DNA of 48,822 nucleotides from Funiculus sociatus GB2-C1. Lineage in GTDB: Bacteria; Cyanobacteriota; Cyanobacteriia; Cyanobacteriales; FACHB-T130. Both the position numbers and the translations under genes were made by a program. Positions 9,031-19,205 of this stretch are shown here, in pieces (position 1 is the first letter of the stretch; every line of letters starts with the position of its first letter). Location of the stretch: contig NZ_JAMPKJ010000047.1 of NCBI RefSeq assembly GCF_039962115.1, positions 1 to 48,822 on the forward strand. Reading direction: 5' to 3'. The notes beneath the pieces were generated by a model that saw nothing but the letters and a program-made list of their open reading frames with translations, had not been told where the DNA came from and searched no databases.

Positions 9031-9104
9031 CTTTAGCTCCAAAGTTTTGGATTCCATTCGATTACGGCAGCCAACATGGGATATCGAAAAAATGACTGAG
9101 TTGC

Positions 9105-9494
9105 TTATCGGAGTGCTTGATTGACTAAAGGTGCAATGACCGCGATGTTTTTGACCAACTCATCGGAGAGAGAGAACCGCTGCTTTAAGTAATTAGGATC
9201 GTTGTAACTCAGCCATACCTTACCGTCAGCCGCTTCCCATGCCAGTATTTTCAGGGGTAAATCCAGAGCGCTCGTCGGTTCTGCCACCATGAGCGGTGTT
9301 CCGGCTTCAGGGTTGCCAAACAGCAATAACTGTGTCGGACGCAGGCTGAGTCCAACTTTTTTGGCTTCAGCTCGTTGATCAATGCGGACAAAAATGGTGA
9401 TGCCTTTTGCCTGAAGGATAGCTTCTAAGCGATCGACGGTTTCGGTTACTGAATATGGGCTGGGTTGACTGATGATGCCGTTAATTGCATTCAT
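9105..9494 (-). CDS. DUF302 domain protein
   Basis: A 129-residue single-domain protein matching DUF302: SVTETVDRLEAILQAKGIT near the start, RPTQLLLFGNPEAGTPLM in the middle, and LPLKILAWEAADGKVWLSYN toward the end. DUF302 proteins are small alpha-beta proteins of unknown function often found with oxidative or sulfur stress genes. No signal peptide is present, so cytoplasmic. GAGGAG lies upstream of the ATG at 9494. It sits 48 bases upstream of the SDR gene's stop, so cotranscription with the SDR is plausible. Confidence 0.85.
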   Translation of the reverse strand: MNAINGIISQPSPYSVTETVDRLEAILQAKGITIFVRIDQRAEAKKVGLSLRPTQLLLFGNPEAGTPLMVAEPTSALDLPLKILAWEAADGKVWLSYNDPNYLKQRFSLSDELVKNIAVIAPLVNQALR

Positions 9495-9542
9495 AGCAGC
9501 GAACTCCTCTATGGTTTTGGTGATGGGTATTTTTAGGGCACT

Positions 9543-10295
9543 TTAAATCTGTGCCATACCGCCATCGACAAACAGCTCGATGCCGTTGACAAAGCTGCTG
9601 TCGTCACAAGCGAGAAAGACGACGGCTTTGGCAATCTCATCCGGTGTGCCGACTCGTCCTAGTGGGATATTTTTGGCTTCAGTTGCTACGAAATCCTGCA
9701 CCTGCTCATCACTCAGTCCCATGAGATTGTAACCGGGAGTGGGCACGACACCAGGGCTAATAGCATTAACTCGGATCTGGCGCTCTTTGAGGTCGAGTGT
9801 CCAATTGCGAGCAAACGAGCGCACAGCGGCTTTGGTCGCACTGTAAACGCTGAAGGCTGGGGTACCCATAGTAGTAGTAGTCGAGGCGTTTAGAATGATG
9901 GAAGCGCCCTCTGGCAACAGAGGTAGTGCCTTCTGCACGGTGAACAGCAGTCCTTTGACGTTAGTGTTGAAGGTTTTGTCAAAGTGTTCTTCGGTGATTG
10001 CTCCAAGTGGAACGAGTTCTCCACCACCAGCATTGGCGAAGATCACATCGAGGTGTCCTTTCTCTTGCTCAATCGTGGCGAACAGGCGATCGAGGTCTTC
10101 CATCTTGGAGGCATCGCTCTGAACACCCGTGATGTTTTCACCGATCGCTTTGACAGCGGCATCAAGTTCAGTTTGGCGACGACCGGTGATGAAGACATAT
10201 GCCCCTTCGGCGACAAAGCGCTTAGCAGTGGCAAGACCGATGCCGCTGGTACCGCCGGTGACAAGAGCGACTTTTCCTTCTAGTTTTTTCATCAT
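9543..10295 (-). CDS. short-chain dehydrogenase/reductase (SDR)
   Basis: A 250-residue classical SDR. The dinucleotide site is VTGGTSGIG, the NAG motif appears as FANAGGG, the catalytic region has NASTTTT followed by YSATK (Tyr-x-x-x-Lys), and the C-terminal half carries [12 protein letters not shown] and [12 protein letters not shown]. The start is one of two consecutive ATGs (10295 or 10292), with AGGA just upstream; the open frame to 10514 overlaps the cupin gene in another frame and is unlikely to be coding. It probably oxidises or reduces a small carbonyl compound with NAD(P)H; substrate unknown. The next gene upstream is the cupin gene, 121 bases away. Confidence 0.9.
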   Translation of the reverse strand: MMKKLEGKVALVTGGTSGIGLATAKRFVAEGAYVFITGRRQTELDAAVKAIGENITGVQSDASKMEDLDRLFATIEQEKGHLDVIFANAGGGELVPLGAITEEHFDKTFNTNVKGLLFTVQKALPLLPEGASIILNASTTTTMGTPAFSVYSATKAAVRSFARNWTLDLKERQIRVNAISPGVVPTPGYNLMGLSDEQVQDFVATEAKNIPLGRVGTPDEIAKAVVFLACDDSSFVNGIELFVDGGMAQI

Positions 10296-10416
10296 GATAA
10301 ATCCTGTGGTTGTTGAGGGGTGAAAGAGTAGTTTGCGGTGGGTTGCTTTCAACACGAGAACAATGAGGAGCAGCCTGATGTTGACGATCTGCGCTAAAAA
10401 GTTTTCCCGCATCACC

Positions 10417-11148
10417 TCATGTGGGGGGTACATCTCCGGGCGCACCCAGAATTTCGTCGCCAATCTCAGCGCTAATGCGTTCAAATAGCGCCAGGTCTGT
10501 TGGTTCTGTCTCATCTACCGTCCCGGTTGCTGCAATCAACCGAGCAAAACCGCTGGGTGCAGCAACGACTAATGCACGCGCTGGTTTATCGCTGAGCACG
10601 CCAACGACGTGAGGAGTGCCAGGAGAAATCAGAAAGCTTTCGCCAGGGGTTAGCACAGCCTTGTTCTTACCCGCCCAGACCGTAAGCTCCCCTTCCAGCA
10701 CGTAGAGTTGTTCGGAATAGCGCGTGTGGCGATGGAGGGGCGTTAGTGTACCCGGAGGGTTGTAGCCCTCGATTAGATCGTACTGACCACCTGTTGTAGT
10801 GTGATCGGCAATGATGGTGATACGATTGCCCAAAAGCCAGAAAGATTGTGTCATAAGATTGCTCTTTTCTCCTTGTGGATAGGTATAAAGTTGATGTTTA
10901 ATAGCCTTATTAGTCAGAGGGGTCAATCGCTGCAAATGTGCGATCGCTTGAATCGCTATCGCCTCATCAGGATTGCTGTCTCGATTAACTGGAAAATCAT
11001 GAGATGACTGAAGCCGCTGAGCAACCTCTTGTGCAATATGGGTAAATACATGATTCAAACTGGAGCTGTTGAGGTGTTGCGGCAGGCTTTGCAACTTTTC
11101 AGGATTATCGATAGCAGTGGAGTAAAGGTATTGCCGATCACGGTTCAT
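10417..11148 (-). CDS. cupin-domain protein with an N-terminal extension
   Basis: A 243-residue protein whose residues from about 99 form a single cupin: [21 protein letters not shown] supplies the first metal motif with His residues and Glu, and [16 protein letters not shown] the second. Related small cupins usually begin at the equivalent of [10 protein letters not shown] (ATG at 10854, preceded by aaggag some 14 bases upstream). The frame continues to an ATG at 11148 with a good GGGAG site, adding 98 residues of helical, charged sequence I do not recognise. Both starts are possible; the long form is given because its ribosome site is better. It may be a regulator-like or enzymatic cupin; function unknown. 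Confidence 0.75.
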   Translation of the reverse strand: MNRDRQYLYSTAIDNPEKLQSLPQHLNSSSLNHVFTHIAQEVAQRLQSSHDFPVNRDSNPDEAIAIQAIAHLQRLTPLTNKAIKHQLYTYPQGEKSNLMTQSFWLLGNRITIIADHTTTGGQYDLIEGYNPPGTLTPLHRHTRYSEQLYVLEGELTVWAGKNKAVLTPGESFLISPGTPHVVGVLSDKPARALVVAAPSGFARLIAATGTVDETEPTDLALFERISAEIGDEILGAPGDVPPT

Positions 11149-11494
11149 TAGTTTGTCTCCCTATCTAAACTTCACGGTTTAGAACACATTGCTAGAGTGG
11201 GTTTCCTAGTGTTTGATCGTGCAAGCTCAGTGCAAATGTTTTTCACCTGATTCCGAATGAACTATCCCTATTCTTTGACGTTCGGCTAATTTAAACCAAG
11301 AAAGTTTTCCAAGATAGGTTTTAAGTTAAGTTCAATTTCAGCATCCTGAAGTGCAACTATATATCTGAATTGCCCAAAAAATAAATTTAAGTTAAAAACT
11401 GAATAGCACTCAAAACCATTTTTAAACAGTAATAGAATGGATGTCATAAAATTTTCCTCAGTGAGACATTAGTTAGGATTAAAAACCAGGAACA
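11149..11494. other. intergenic spacer
   Basis: A 346-base AT-rich spacer between the DsbA-like gene and the cupin gene, both on the minus strand. It presumably carries the cupin gene promoter. No clear -35/-10 pair, palindrome or small gene could be supported. Confidence 0.4.
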
Positions 11495-12034
11495 TCAATT
11501 ACTTACAGTGATAATTGCTGCCATCAACTGGTCAATATTCCAGCGACCAATATAGCGAATTTCATTAATAAACAGTGCTGGGGCAGCTGTTACTCCACTG
11601 TTTAATCCACTTTCGATATCTTGATTGATGCGATTGATATGTACTTTACTTGATATATCTTGCAGAAATTGAGGGATATCAAGTCCTAAATTATTGGCAT
11701 ACTCCACAAGATGATCGTTTCCTAACGCTTGTTGATGGGTGAACAAAATGTCATGCATTTGCCAAAACTGACCTTGGGCGGCTGCCGCTTGGGCCGCTTC
11801 GGCTGCACGTTGGGCATAAGGATGTATTTGTGGCTGTGGAAAGTGGCGAAATACAAAGCATAAGTCGTATAGCTGTTGCTGGATCGCCTTGATTAATTGG
11901 TGAGCTTCGCCACAATTAAGACATTGATAGTCACCATATTCAACGAGTGCCACTGAAGCGCTCACCAATCCCTGAATATGATCTTGTTCAGAAATTGGCA
12001 CAAGCAACCGATTATAATAATCACCGAGACTCAT
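11495..12034 (-). CDS. DsbA-like thioredoxin-fold oxidoreductase, cytoplasmic type
   Basis: A 179-residue protein of the DsbA/thioredoxin_4 family. The redox pair is Cys38-Leu-Asn-Cys41 in YGDYQCLNCGEAH, followed by RHFPQPQIHPYAQRAAEAA typical of the helical insertion and by the cis-Pro loop GVTAAPALFIN. No signal peptide is present, so it likely acts in the cytoplasm, as in FrnE or NhaA-associated proteins. The start at 12034 is preceded by AAGAGG; a GTG six bases upstream is the other option. It lies between the accessory block and the two-component genes and may belong to either transcript. Confidence 0.88.
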   Translation of the reverse strand: MSLGDYYNRLLVPISEQDHIQGLVSASVALVEYGDYQCLNCGEAHQLIKAIQQQLYDLCFVFRHFPQPQIHPYAQRAAEAAQAAAAQGQFWQMHDILFTHQQALGNDHLVEYANNLGLDIPQFLQDISSKVHINRINQDIESGLNSGVTAAPALFINEIRYIGRWNIDQLMAAIITVSN

Positions 12035-12242
12035 TGGCACCTCTTAGGAAAGGAGTGCAGCAGGTAGAGACAGATGATTGCTATAAAACATCTTTCAAAA
12101 TTGGGTAAATCAATACCTCTGTGTTATCTGTTGCATACTCTCAATTTAGAGAGTTAAGTCGATTTTGTCGCTGAGAAAAACTTCAGTTGATAAGCTGACA
12201 AATTATGCAGATGATAACCTGACAAATTTGACAGGTATGACG

Positions 12243-12872
12243 CTACAAGCTAACAATGCCCCGCCTTAATGCAACGATCACGGCTTGAGTGCGATCCTCT
12301 ACACCCAACTTACTTAAAATATGATTGATATGAAAGTTGACAGTCCGTTCAGTAATATGTAGAGCCTTGCTAATAGCTTGGGTGCTCTTGCCTATTGTAA
12401 TGAGTTGAAGTACCTCTAATTCGCGATCGCTCAATTCTGGACTCGTCATGCGCTCTAAGAGTTTTGCACCTACCTGAGGTGGAATGTGCTTCTGTCCTTT
12501 GTGAACAGCGCGAATAGCAGCCAGCAATTCTTCTGGCTCAGCATCTTTGAGTAAATATCCTTTGGCTCCTGCCCGTAATCCCTGATAAATATCTTCATCG
12601 CCCTCGTAAGTCGTCAATACGATAATCCGAGCAGCAGGAAACTCGGTGCAGATGGCAGTAATCGCAGCGACTCCATCCATCTGGGGCATTCGCAAGTCCA
12701 TCAAAGTTGCATCTGGCTGTTCTTGACGAAAGACAGCAAGTGCCTCCTGACCATTTCCAGCTTGTCCAACAACAAGAATATCTGGCACTTCTTCTAGCAT
12801 CCCGACCAAGCCCTGACGCACAACCGGGTGATCGTCTACAACCAGAACACGAATGGCATTAGATTGATTCAT
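12243..12872 (-). CDS. NarL/FixJ-family response regulator
   Basis: A 209-residue two-domain regulator. The receiver has the acidic pocket VVDDHP (Asp13, Asp14), phospho-acceptor Asp59 in ATLMDLRMPQMDG, Thr in IIVLTTYEGD and Lys in GYLLKDAEPEE. The C-terminus is a LuxR-type helix-turn-helix: LSDRELEVLQLITIGKSTQ and ISKALHITERTVNFHI. Its start codon overlaps the stop of the kinase gene by four bases (ATGA), so the two are translationally coupled and almost certainly partners. Targets are unknown; the adjacent minus-strand metabolic genes are candidates. Confidence 0.95.
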   Translation of the reverse strand: MNQSNAIRVLVVDDHPVVRQGLVGMLEEVPDILVVGQAGNGQEALAVFRQEQPDATLMDLRMPQMDGVAAITAICTEFPAARIIVLTTYEGDEDIYQGLRAGAKGYLLKDAEPEELLAAIRAVHKGQKHIPPQVGAKLLERMTSPELSDRELEVLQLITIGKSTQAISKALHITERTVNFHINHILSKLGVEDRTQAVIVALRRGIVSL

Positions 12873-15800
12873 GATGGTTTTTCCTGCTGATTTACCGACA
12901 CCGCGATTTCTGTTCCTTGTCCAGGATTACTCTGGATCTGGAGTTGTGCCCCAATGCGATGGGCACGTTCTGACATCCCTAATAAACCAAAGCCATTGTG
13001 GCTAGAAGAACGATCAATGGGAAATCCCTGTCCATCGTCCTTAATTCGTAATCTGCACTGCGCGGAGTCATATATCAGTTCAACGCGAATTTCGGTTGCT
13101 CTGGCGTACTTCAGTGCATTAGTCAAGGCTTCCTGTCCAATCCTGAGCAGATTATTCTCCACCTCAGAGGGTAGCGGATAGGGAATACCGATGGCTTCAC
13201 ACATAATTGTCGTACCAGAGGATGATTCTAACTGGGTTGCCAGTTGCTTGAAAGCGCTTAACAGATCGTTATTTTCTAATAAGTATGGACGGCGTAGCGC
13301 CTCTACAGAGCGGCGTGCCTCCGTGAGTCCAGTTCGGGCTAAGTTTTGTACTTGAGCCAGGTAAGCTTGAGCTTTTTGGGCGTCTACCGTTATCTTGCTA
13401 GCAGCAGACCTAGCGTGAATGATAATGCCCGTGAAGGACTGTGCCAACGTATCATGGATTTCTCGCGCCATGCGGTTGCGTTCTTCCAGAATCGAGGCAG
13501 CTTCAGCGAGTTTGCGATCGCTAATATCAAGAATCACACCCAACATTCGCACAGGCTGTCCGGCTGCGTTATAAATGCCTCGACCTCTGCCAACCAACCA
13601 GTGAATACTACCATTTGGGTAGATCACTTGATATTCAGCTTCAAAATCGGTATGAGTTGCTAGAGCTGCTGTAACAGCTTGCTCAATCCGATGAATATCT
13701 TCTGGATGAACGCGATCGCGCCATACCTGATAGCTACTCTCAACTTCACCGGGGACCAACCCCAGCAATCGAGCGTGGTTATCGTTCCAGTTTGTTGTAT
13801 TCTCCACGATATTCCAGTTCCAACTGCCGATGTGGGTGAAATCCATTGTCAGCCTGCGTTGCTCTTCACTCTGACGCAGAGCGTTTTCAATTCGTTGGCG
13901 CTCTTCAATCTCCTGCGAAAGCAGCAAAGTCCGCTCAATTACTCGTTGTTCCAATGTTCGGTTATAGCCGGCTAGCAGTTTCTCTGCTTGTTTGCGCTCA
14001 GTGATGTCTTGAAAGGCTGCAATCGCATAAACTACATTGCCCTGTTCGTCAAAGACGGGAGTGCCCCACACCTCAACAGGGATCGTTTGGTTATTTTGGC
14101 GAATTTCTACGTCATCAATCGTAGTGCGTTCGCCGTTCAACGCCCGGATGAGTGGCATTTTTTCAGTAGGGTAGATTTGATCCGTTCCCGTCACATAAAG
14201 TTGATAAGCCTCTGCGATTTGATCCGGCGGTACGGCAGGATCAATCTCTCTGCCCATGAGATGAATGCCCCATTGATTGGCATAGTAAAGGCGACCCGTC
14301 GCATCAATGGCGGCAATTCCTACGGGAACCGCTTCTAAAAACTGAGCCATCTGACTTTCGCTCGCGCGGAGCTTTGAGTAGAGTTTGGCGTTTTCGATCG
14401 CGATCGCTGCCTGCGTAGAAAGTAGGCTTAGAATTTGCGATTGCTCCGGTGTAAATGCCCCAGTTGCCAACTGATTTTCTAGATACAACACACCGGTGAG
14501 CTTGCTTTGATTGAGCAGAGGTAAACAAAAGACTGATTGAGTCTGGTGGTGTTGAATATAGGGATCATTAATAAAATTACCTTCACGAGTAGCATCATTT
14601 AAGATGACAGATTCATGAGTACGAATCACATAATTAATAATTGATTCAGGTAGATGATTTGCAGTTGGGATAGATTGCAGCACTTGTGTAGCATAGACAT
14701 TCTCACCCTCATTAAGTTCACTAGACGCTTCAATCACCCATTTTCTTGAGTTTTCCAAAATCAAAAATCCTGTTTGTGCGCCAGCATTTTCGATCAATAT
14801 CTTCATCAAGGAACGGAGCAGCTGATCTAGTTCAATTTCGCTCAAAATCGCCTGAGTTGCCTTCATCACTGCCGTTAAATCAAAAGCGATATGTGAGGTA
14901 TTAGAGGTAGTTCCAGTAGTAGTGCGGATTGGTGTGGAAGCCACGCTGGATAAATGAGGAAATAACTGCGGATAGCGAGCTTCTAAATCTCTCACTTTCG
15001 CAGTTGCTCCCCAACGCTCATAACAGTAATGAGCTTCTTTCATATAGGTTTGGGCAATTTTTTCCCGACCCCGCACCAGATAATGTTTGGCAGCTAACTC
15101 GTAGGCTAAGGCTTCTTCTTGAATGTACTCATTGTCTCTAGCACCAAGAATTGCTTGTTCGTAGAGTTCTTCTGCGTCAAACAACCGCCCTAAAACTCGC
15201 GCTTTCTCTGCCTCAACTAGATAATATTTATGCAAATAATTCATCGGGGCATAGTGTGCCCAGTGTTTCATTTCTTTTTGATGAGCCGCAACTTTTCTGA
15301 GAGTTTCTGGCTGTACTTGAGCACAGCTTTCAGGATATATTGCGAGTCTAGTTAAAGAATCATAGAAATAATACAAAACCTTAGCAAAGGTAGCTGTCAT
15401 CTGGAGCAAATAATTTTGTGCTATGTCTGAGTTCTGAACTGCTTGATTGTACTCATAAAATAAATAGCATAGGAAAAGCTTATTAAAATGTACATTGAAG
15501 ATTGCAAATCCATCATTTGTTATTTCATGCTGTGGCAGTTTGCTTTCCTCATTGTATGCTTCTCCAATCAGACGGAATGGATTAACTGAGCATCCGATTA
15601 AATTCAAGATAGACTGTTGATATACCTGATTCCAGGTAAGTGCTACTTCTTGTTTAATTTGACGGATTGCTTCACCATACTTGGTCATATTACGTTCAAG
15701 TTCCACGAGTTCTTTCCCGACCGCAAAGGAGTGAAAGCAATAACAATGAGCACAATAGGCAGCAAACTCTAAATCTCCAGTTTCAAGCCCACTTTGATAG

Positions 15801-18800
15801 CCTTCTAGAAATTGTGGCAAGGTTTCCCTGACATGTTTCTTCCAATGGATAATAAAGTTACTTACAATTGTTAGAGTCCGAGATTTGATTGCATGGGTAT
15901 GTGGCTGTGACAAAAGTCTTAGGGCAAGCTGCCCAAATTCGTAACCAGACTCGATGTTTCCAACCAACCCACAGAGAATTAACCCAAAGTTTGCATAGGC
16001 AACAGGAGATGTAGACGCATTTCCATTCTGAATTGACAAGCTGACTTGCTTAGACGCAAATAGAGGCATCAAATTAGGAGCCGCAATTTGGGCAACGGTC
16101 GTTATCCTTGATAGGATTCTCATTGCTTCTAACTTGTCTTGTTCGACCATTTGGGGCAAATAGCTCAACTCTTCAATCGGCATCTCGCTAAAGAGTGATG
16201 TGATCGCGTCTATTTCAAGCTGAATATCTAATTCACTGAGCTTTTCGGGAAAACTGATCCCAAATTTCTGTAACACTAGCAATCCAGTATTTATTGCTTT
16301 TAATAGCTGGTTCTGCGCGATATCGGTTTGGATTTTGACTTCGTAAACTTTCACGATGTCGAAAATGGTTTTGGCTTCTTGTAAAACGATCGCCGCCCAC
16401 GATTCTACCTGCTCAAAATCGCCACACAAATACGCGACTTCTGTTGTTTCTGTATATAACTCTAAGGTCAGCTCATAGTTAGTTTGCCAACTGGAGTCTG
16501 TCAGCCATGCTCTACCTCTGGCTAAATAGTTTTGAGCCACACTATAGGCGATCGCAGCTTTTGCTTTCTGTCCTGTGATTAAATTTAATCTAGCAATTTC
16601 ATTGCGTTCTAGTCGATCTGTGACAAGCTCAATTCCATGATTAAGATGATCGACAATTTCAAACAGTCGGTCTGATAGTCTCTCTGGCAAAGTTTTTCCG
16701 AGGAGATTGCGACCAATTTGTAAATGAACAATTTGTTTTTGCGATTCATCGATTAAGATGTATGAGGCTTGCTGCACGCGATCGTGCAAGAATTTATACT
16801 CTTGAATTAACAAGTTTTCATCTAATTCAGATAGAGGTTGAATTAATCCAACTTGTATGGCTGTTAGTAAATCTTGAAAAACCGTTTTATGTGATTTTTC
16901 ACAAACAATCGATAGAGTATCTAAATTAAATTCAGCGCCAATGCAAGCAGCTAACCAGAGAATTTGCTGTGTATTTTCTGGTAGTTTATTCAACTTGTGA
17001 AGCATCAACTCCACAACATTATCAGTGATATCTTGGGCTTGGATCTGAGCTATGTTCCACTGCCAGCTTAAGCCTTCAGTATAAAAGGTCAATAAATTTT
17101 CGCTATGCAGCATTCTCAAAAATTCACTGACAAAGAACGGATTACCCTCAGTTTTACGCAAAACTAACTCAGCTAATGGACAAACGGTGTCTGCATTCCG
17201 ATGTAGCGTCTCGGCAATCAACTGACTTAACGGTTCAAGCGTTAATGGTGTTAGGGTAATTTCCTGAAGTACTGCCCCTTGTTTTCGCAATCTCTCTAGC
17301 ATTAATGCTAATGGATGCGTTGGATTTACTTCATTATCTCGATAGGCTCCAATCAAAAATAGGGATTGGGTTTGCTCATCCAGCAGCATCAACTCGATTA
17401 ACTTCAGCGTGGCTGAGTCTATCCACTGCAAATCATCTAAGAAGATCACCAGGGGATGTGATTCTGAACAAAACACCCGCACAAACTGCCCAAAGATTCG
17501 ATGAAAGCGATTTTGAGCTTCAGTTGATCCCACTTCTGGTATGGGCGACTGCTTGCCGATAATTAACTCAATTTCCGGGATGATATCAATGATAATTTGT
17601 CCGTTGGTTCCCAAAGCTGTTAAAAGCTGAGATCGCCACTGTTGCAGATGCTCATCTGGCTCACTGAGCAATTGCTGCACTAATTTTTGCAGAGCATCTG
17701 CGATCGCGCTGTAGGGAATATTGCGCCCAAATTGGTCAAACTTACCAGAGACAAAATAACCGCGCTTTGCAGTAATAGGTTTGTAGAGTTCCTGTACTAA
17801 TGCTGATTTACCAACCCCAGCGTAGCCCGATACCAACATCATCTCGACTTTGAATTCAGAATTTTCTTCATTCTTCAGTCTCAATTGTTCATTCCCCATT
17901 CCTGCTACTCTGTCAAATGCTGCTAATAATGCTTCAATCTCTGCTTCGCGCCCATACAATTTTTGGGGAATTTGAAACTGATCGCAAACGTCTTGAATAC
18001 CCAGTTGAATACTGTCAATTTGACCTGTTTCTGCCAACTGGCAAAAACCTGTTTCTAAATCTGCTTTGATACCCCAAGCACTCTGATAGCGATCCTCTGC
18101 ATTTTTTGCCATCAGTTTCAAAATAATATCTGAAACGGGTTTTGGAATCGTTGCATTCAGTTCATGGGGCGGAGCCGGCTGTTTGGCAATATGGCAATGA
18201 ACTAGCTCAAGGATGTCTGCTGTGGGAAACGGCAGATGTCCGGTTAACAGTTCGTAGAACGTCACACCAAGCGAGTAAAAATCGGTGCGGTAATCGAGCG
18301 AACGGTTCATGCGCCCGGTTTGCTCTGGGGACAAATAGGCAAGAGTTCCTTCTAAACCATAATGGCTCTTGAACGTCGGATTTGTACGGCTAAATTGGGT
18401 AGCAATCCCAAAGTCAATAATTTTAACAACGCCAGTATCCGGATTGAAAACGATGTTTCCTGGGTTGATATCTTTATGAATGACATTGGCGGCATGGATT
18501 CTGCCCAGAATGTTTGTCAGGTCGATCGCAAGCGGTAGAAAAGTAGCTAAGGGCATGGGACAGAAAGACTCTGGTCGATTGTGCATCCATTGCTCTAGAG
18601 ACTCTCCACCAAAATCTTCTAAGAGAATGACGAGTGTCCGTTGATAGTCTTGCTGGCTGTATGCCTTAACGACGCCTTCCAGGTTGAGAGAACGGGTAAT
18701 TTCATATTCTTGTCTGTAGCGTGTCAGTTCTTGGGGAGAGGGATAATCTTGCTTGAGTAGCTTAACTACGAGCGATCGCTGATCTTGCACTCGGATGCCC

Positions 18801-18868
18801 CGATACACTAGAGATACTGAACTCTCATAGATTTTGCAATGGAAGGCAATTCCAGGTATGGCAATCAT
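12869..18868 (-). CDS. giant Ser/Thr kinase-AAA-GAF-PAS-PAS-histidine kinase (multi-kinase)
   Basis: A 1999-residue cytoplasmic sensor of the cyanobacterial HstK-like multi-kinase class. Approximate order: protein kinase domain 1-270, with catalytic loop VIHKDINPGNIVF near 130 (HKD for HRD), IIDFGIA, and YLSPEQTGRMNRSLDYRTD; AAA_16-type ATPase with Walker A SGYAGVGKSAL near 345 and Walker B LVIFLDDLQWID near 480; a long helical TPR-like region to about 1320; GAF about 1330-1495; two PAS domains about 1510-1790; HisKA_3 with REIHDTLAQSFTG (His near 1805); HATPase to the end with QEALTNALKYA and DDGQGF. The start at 18868 has GGGAGAGG. The C-terminal kinase type matches the NarL-type regulator encoded next. 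Input signal unknown; the Ser/Thr kinase retains the catalytic Asp and DFG. Confidence 0.95.
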   Translation of the reverse strand: MIAIPGIAFHCKIYESSVSLVYRGIRVQDQRSLVVKLLKQDYPSPQELTRYRQEYEITRSLNLEGVVKAYSQQDYQRTLVILLEDFGGESLEQWMHNRPESFCPMPLATFLPLAIDLTNILGRIHAANVIHKDINPGNIVFNPDTGVVKIIDFGIATQFSRTNPTFKSHYGLEGTLAYLSPEQTGRMNRSLDYRTDFYSLGVTFYELLTGHLPFPTADILELVHCHIAKQPAPPHELNATIPKPVSDIILKLMAKNAEDRYQSAWGIKADLETGFCQLAETGQIDSIQLGIQDVCDQFQIPQKLYGREAEIEALLAAFDRVAGMGNEQLRLKNEENSEFKVEMMLVSGYAGVGKSALVQELYKPITAKRGYFVSGKFDQFGRNIPYSAIADALQKLVQQLLSEPDEHLQQWRSQLLTALGTNGQIIIDIIPEIELIIGKQSPIPEVGSTEAQNRFHRIFGQFVRVFCSESHPLVIFLDDLQWIDSATLKLIELMLLDEQTQSLFLIGAYRDNEVNPTHPLALMLERLRKQGAVLQEITLTPLTLEPLSQLIAETLHRNADTVCPLAELVLRKTEGNPFFVSEFLRMLHSENLLTFYTEGLSWQWNIAQIQAQDITDNVVELMLHKLNKLPENTQQILWLAACIGAEFNLDTLSIVCEKSHKTVFQDLLTAIQVGLIQPLSELDENLLIQEYKFLHDRVQQASYILIDESQKQIVHLQIGRNLLGKTLPERLSDRLFEIVDHLNHGIELVTDRLERNEIARLNLITGQKAKAAIAYSVAQNYLARGRAWLTDSSWQTNYELTLELYTETTEVAYLCGDFEQVESWAAIVLQEAKTIFDIVKVYEVKIQTDIAQNQLLKAINTGLLVLQKFGISFPEKLSELDIQLEIDAITSLFSEMPIEELSYLPQMVEQDKLEAMRILSRITTVAQIAAPNLMPLFASKQVSLSIQNGNASTSPVAYANFGLILCGLVGNIESGYEFGQLALRLLSQPHTHAIKSRTLTIVSNFIIHWKKHVRETLPQFLEGYQSGLETGDLEFAAYCAHCYCFHSFAVGKELVELERNMTKYGEAIRQIKQEVALTWNQVYQQSILNLIGCSVNPFRLIGEAYNEESKLPQHEITNDGFAIFNVHFNKLFLCYLFYEYNQAVQNSDIAQNYLLQMTATFAKVLYYFYDSLTRLAIYPESCAQVQPETLRKVAAHQKEMKHWAHYAPMNYLHKYYLVEAEKARVLGRLFDAEELYEQAILGARDNEYIQEEALAYELAAKHYLVRGREKIAQTYMKEAHYCYERWGATAKVRDLEARYPQLFPHLSSVASTPIRTTTGTTSNTSHIAFDLTAVMKATQAILSEIELDQLLRSLMKILIENAGAQTGFLILENSRKWVIEASSELNEGENVYATQVLQSIPTANHLPESIINYVIRTHESVILNDATREGNFINDPYIQHHQTQSVFCLPLLNQSKLTGVLYLENQLATGAFTPEQSQILSLLSTQAAIAIENAKLYSKLRASESQMAQFLEAVPVGIAAIDATGRLYYANQWGIHLMGREIDPAVPPDQIAEAYQLYVTGTDQIYPTEKMPLIRALNGERTTIDDVEIRQNNQTIPVEVWGTPVFDEQGNVVYAIAAFQDITERKQAEKLLAGYNRTLEQRVIERTLLLSQEIEERQRIENALRQSEEQRRLTMDFTHIGSWNWNIVENTTNWNDNHARLLGLVPGEVESSYQVWRDRVHPEDIHRIEQAVTAALATHTDFEAEYQVIYPNGSIHWLVGRGRGIYNAAGQPVRMLGVILDISDRKLAEAASILEERNRMAREIHDTLAQSFTGIIIHARSAASKITVDAQKAQAYLAQVQNLARTGLTEARRSVEALRRPYLLENNDLLSAFKQLATQLESSSGTTIMCEAIGIPYPLPSEVENNLLRIGQEALTNALKYARATEIRVELIYDSAQCRLRIKDDGQGFPIDRSSSHNGFGLLGMSERAHRIGAQLQIQSNPGQGTEIAVSVNQQEKPS

Positions 18869-19045
18869 TGAACCTCTCCCGATGAATTTTATGAGCTGAG
18901 TTAACGCCTGTCAGACAGGTACGCTTCATGAATATACTTCCTCACACTTAGAGCTTGAATCCCCTCTTTAGGTTTTCCAGCCATTCTGGATAATTCCAAC
19001 ATTCTCGAATGAGAAATTTATCCTCCTTGCCAGGGTAAACGTATC

Positions 19046-19205
19046 TTAATTAGTGCCAGGTTCTGCCTTGGTCAACAATTCATGCGTTGAAAGCGGGCGT
19101 TGGCAGTATCCCATTGCCATTGCAGGAGTCGTATTTTTTGTCAGTCGCCAATGCGGTCTTACCCAATTGTGAATCAATCGCTGTACATCCAAAACTCCCT
19201 TTAGA
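19046..19205 (-). pseudogene. C-terminal remnant of an IS transposase
   Basis: The minus strand encodes GVLDVQRLIHNWVRPHWRLT followed by KNTTPAMAMGYCQRPLS and a stop at 19046. The RPHW...TPAMA pattern is the C-terminal signature of DDE transposases of cyanobacterial IS1-like/RPHW-type elements. Upstream the reading frame loses sense, and another frame gives FRRTDLRALVF before a stop, indicating a frameshift. No start, catalytic core or terminal repeats were found, so only a relic remains. Confidence 0.6.
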
